This document shows, piece by piece, positions 43,080-43,522 of a stretch of DNA of 43,522 nt. Source of the stretch: CAZCCV01 sp964497515 (lineage in GTDB: Bacteria; Armatimonadota; UBA5829; DTLH01); NCBI GenBank assembly GCA_964497515.1, contig CAZCCV010000020.1, positions 1 to 43,522 on the forward strand. The letters run 5' to 3'. The notes below the pieces were generated by a model. The model saw only the letters and a program-made list of their open reading frames with translations. It had not been told where the DNA came from and searched no databases. The translations under genes and the position numbers were made by a program. Positions within the stretch are counted from its first letter, which is position 1, and each line of letters begins with the position of its first letter.

Positions 43080-43454
43080 CTATGGCGATATGAAATCAAA
43101 CGTATAGGCATTGGCTGGATTGTCCCAGGCAGGAGCGCCATAGGGGTCGTGCCAGTCAACGCCGTAATAGCCATCCTCCAATGACACCGTGTATTGCAGA
43201 CCTGCAATGAGAGGAATAGTCGGAAGAAACTGAATGTGAAAGGTATTGCTGATGGGATCGTAGGAGAAGTTATTCGTGTCCGCCCAGAGATACCCGGGCA
43301 GGCCGACGCCTGTTCTCTTTATAATGAAATCCCAGCCGTTGACCGGACGATCCCAGGTTATATCAATGCCCGTGCCATCGCATGATGCACCAAGTACCTG
43401 CGGACGTCCGGCATATGGCGAAACCGGCTCGAAGGATAGCCGATGGAATGTCAT
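43080..43454 (-). CDS. Hypothetical protein, possibly a remnant of a larger surface protein
   Basis: I do not recognise this 124-residue protein. It is rich in Tyr, Trp, Asp, Gly and Pro, with alternating strand-like segments (GIDITWDRPVNGWDF, TFHIQFLPTI, QYTVSLEDGYYGVDW), suggesting a beta-sandwich as in secreted or cell-surface domains. There is no signal peptide, and a TAA stop lies in frame six codons before the ATG. The Shine-Dalgarno is absent and the start is doubtful. It may be the C-terminal end of a broken gene, or a small domain protein. Upstream on the same strand lie two copies of a GGGGACAT repeat. Confidence 0.45.
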   Translation of the reverse strand: MTFHRLSFEPVSPYAGRPQVLGASCDGTGIDITWDRPVNGWDFIIKRTGVGLPGYLWADTNNFSYDPISNTFHIQFLPTIPLIAGLQYTVSLEDGYYGVDWHDPYGAPAWDNPANAYTFDFISP

Positions 43455-43479
43455 TGGGAATGTCTCATGTTATAGCAGA

Positions 43480-43518
43480 GGGACTATGTCCCCTTTTTTG
43501 CAAAGGGAAAATGTCCCC
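43480..43518. repeat. Two GGGA...TCCCC palindromic repeat copies at the window edge
   Basis: GGGACTATGTCCCC (43480-43493) and GGGAAAATGTCCCC (43505-43518) are each followed by TTT and are 25 bp apart. The first can form a 5-bp hairpin before six T residues and could act as a plus-strand terminator. Such short repeats are often found in multiple copies or beside REP-associated transposase genes; the array may continue past the window. Confidence 0.55.
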
Positions 43519-43522
43519 TTTA

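Noticed and set aside
42908..43207. 99-codon minus-strand and 69-codon plus-strand frames around 42908-43207
   Set aside because: They run through the tRNA-Pro terminator or oppose the better frame at 43080-43454 and their translations show no domain or coherent composition.

Overview
The window looks like chromosomal DNA of a free-living bacterium of roughly balanced base composition. Genes are closely packed, most have clear Shine-Dalgarno sequences, TTG/GTG starts are frequent, and all five tRNA genes encode CCA. HydF (an [FeFe]-hydrogenase maturase) points to an anaerobic or fermentative life style. ThyX, a short archaeal/thermophile-type LeuC/LeuD pair, citramalate synthase, a T-box leader and GlnRS suggest a deep-branching phylum (Armatimonadota, Chloroflexota or similar) rather than a well-studied model clade. 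The phylum is inference and cannot be fixed without a search.

Region 1 (1-2961): a terminator from an upstream gene, then a 12-repeat TPR protein and an M3-type zinc oligopeptidase. Region 2 (3248-16115): a long branched-chain amino-acid operon. A promoter and a T-box leader, apparently with a leucine specifier codon (CTC), control ilvD-ilvB-ilvN-small membrane protein-ilvC-leuA-leuC-leuD-cimA, followed without a visible break by ispH and a PDZ/radical-SAM (DUF512) gene. It supplies most of the valine/leucine steps and the citramalate route to isoleucine; leuB and the branched-chain aminotransferase lie elsewhere.

Region 3 (16141-21742): tRNA-Gly and tRNA-Cys behind a near-consensus promoter, a two-gene Type III restriction-modification system (mod, res), and tRNA-Gln on the opposite strand directly downstream of glnS. 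Region 4 (21822-29734): glnS (minus), an MFS transporter, tRNA-Ser, a secreted lytic transglycosylase with an extra N-terminal domain, a two-domain M16 peptidase and thyX.

Region 5 (29737-34019, minus strand): a probable operon of a D-lyxose-isomerase-like cupin, aspA, hydF and thiM behind a good promoter. The aspA-hydF adjacency is functionally suggestive for H-cluster assembly. Region 6 (34112-43522): serC, the tldD/tldE protease pair behind a strong promoter that carries an inverted repeat, a ThuA-like protein, a secreted 5'-nucleotidase family protein, murJ, tRNA-Pro, a small hypothetical gene or gene remnant, and a pair of short GGGA...TCCCC repeats at the window edge.

The most notable non-coding element is the T-box leader at about 3301-3620. 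It shows that a naive ilvD start at 3487 would be wrong; the real start is TTG at 3634. I saw no CRISPR array, prophage, complete insertion sequence or rRNA gene.
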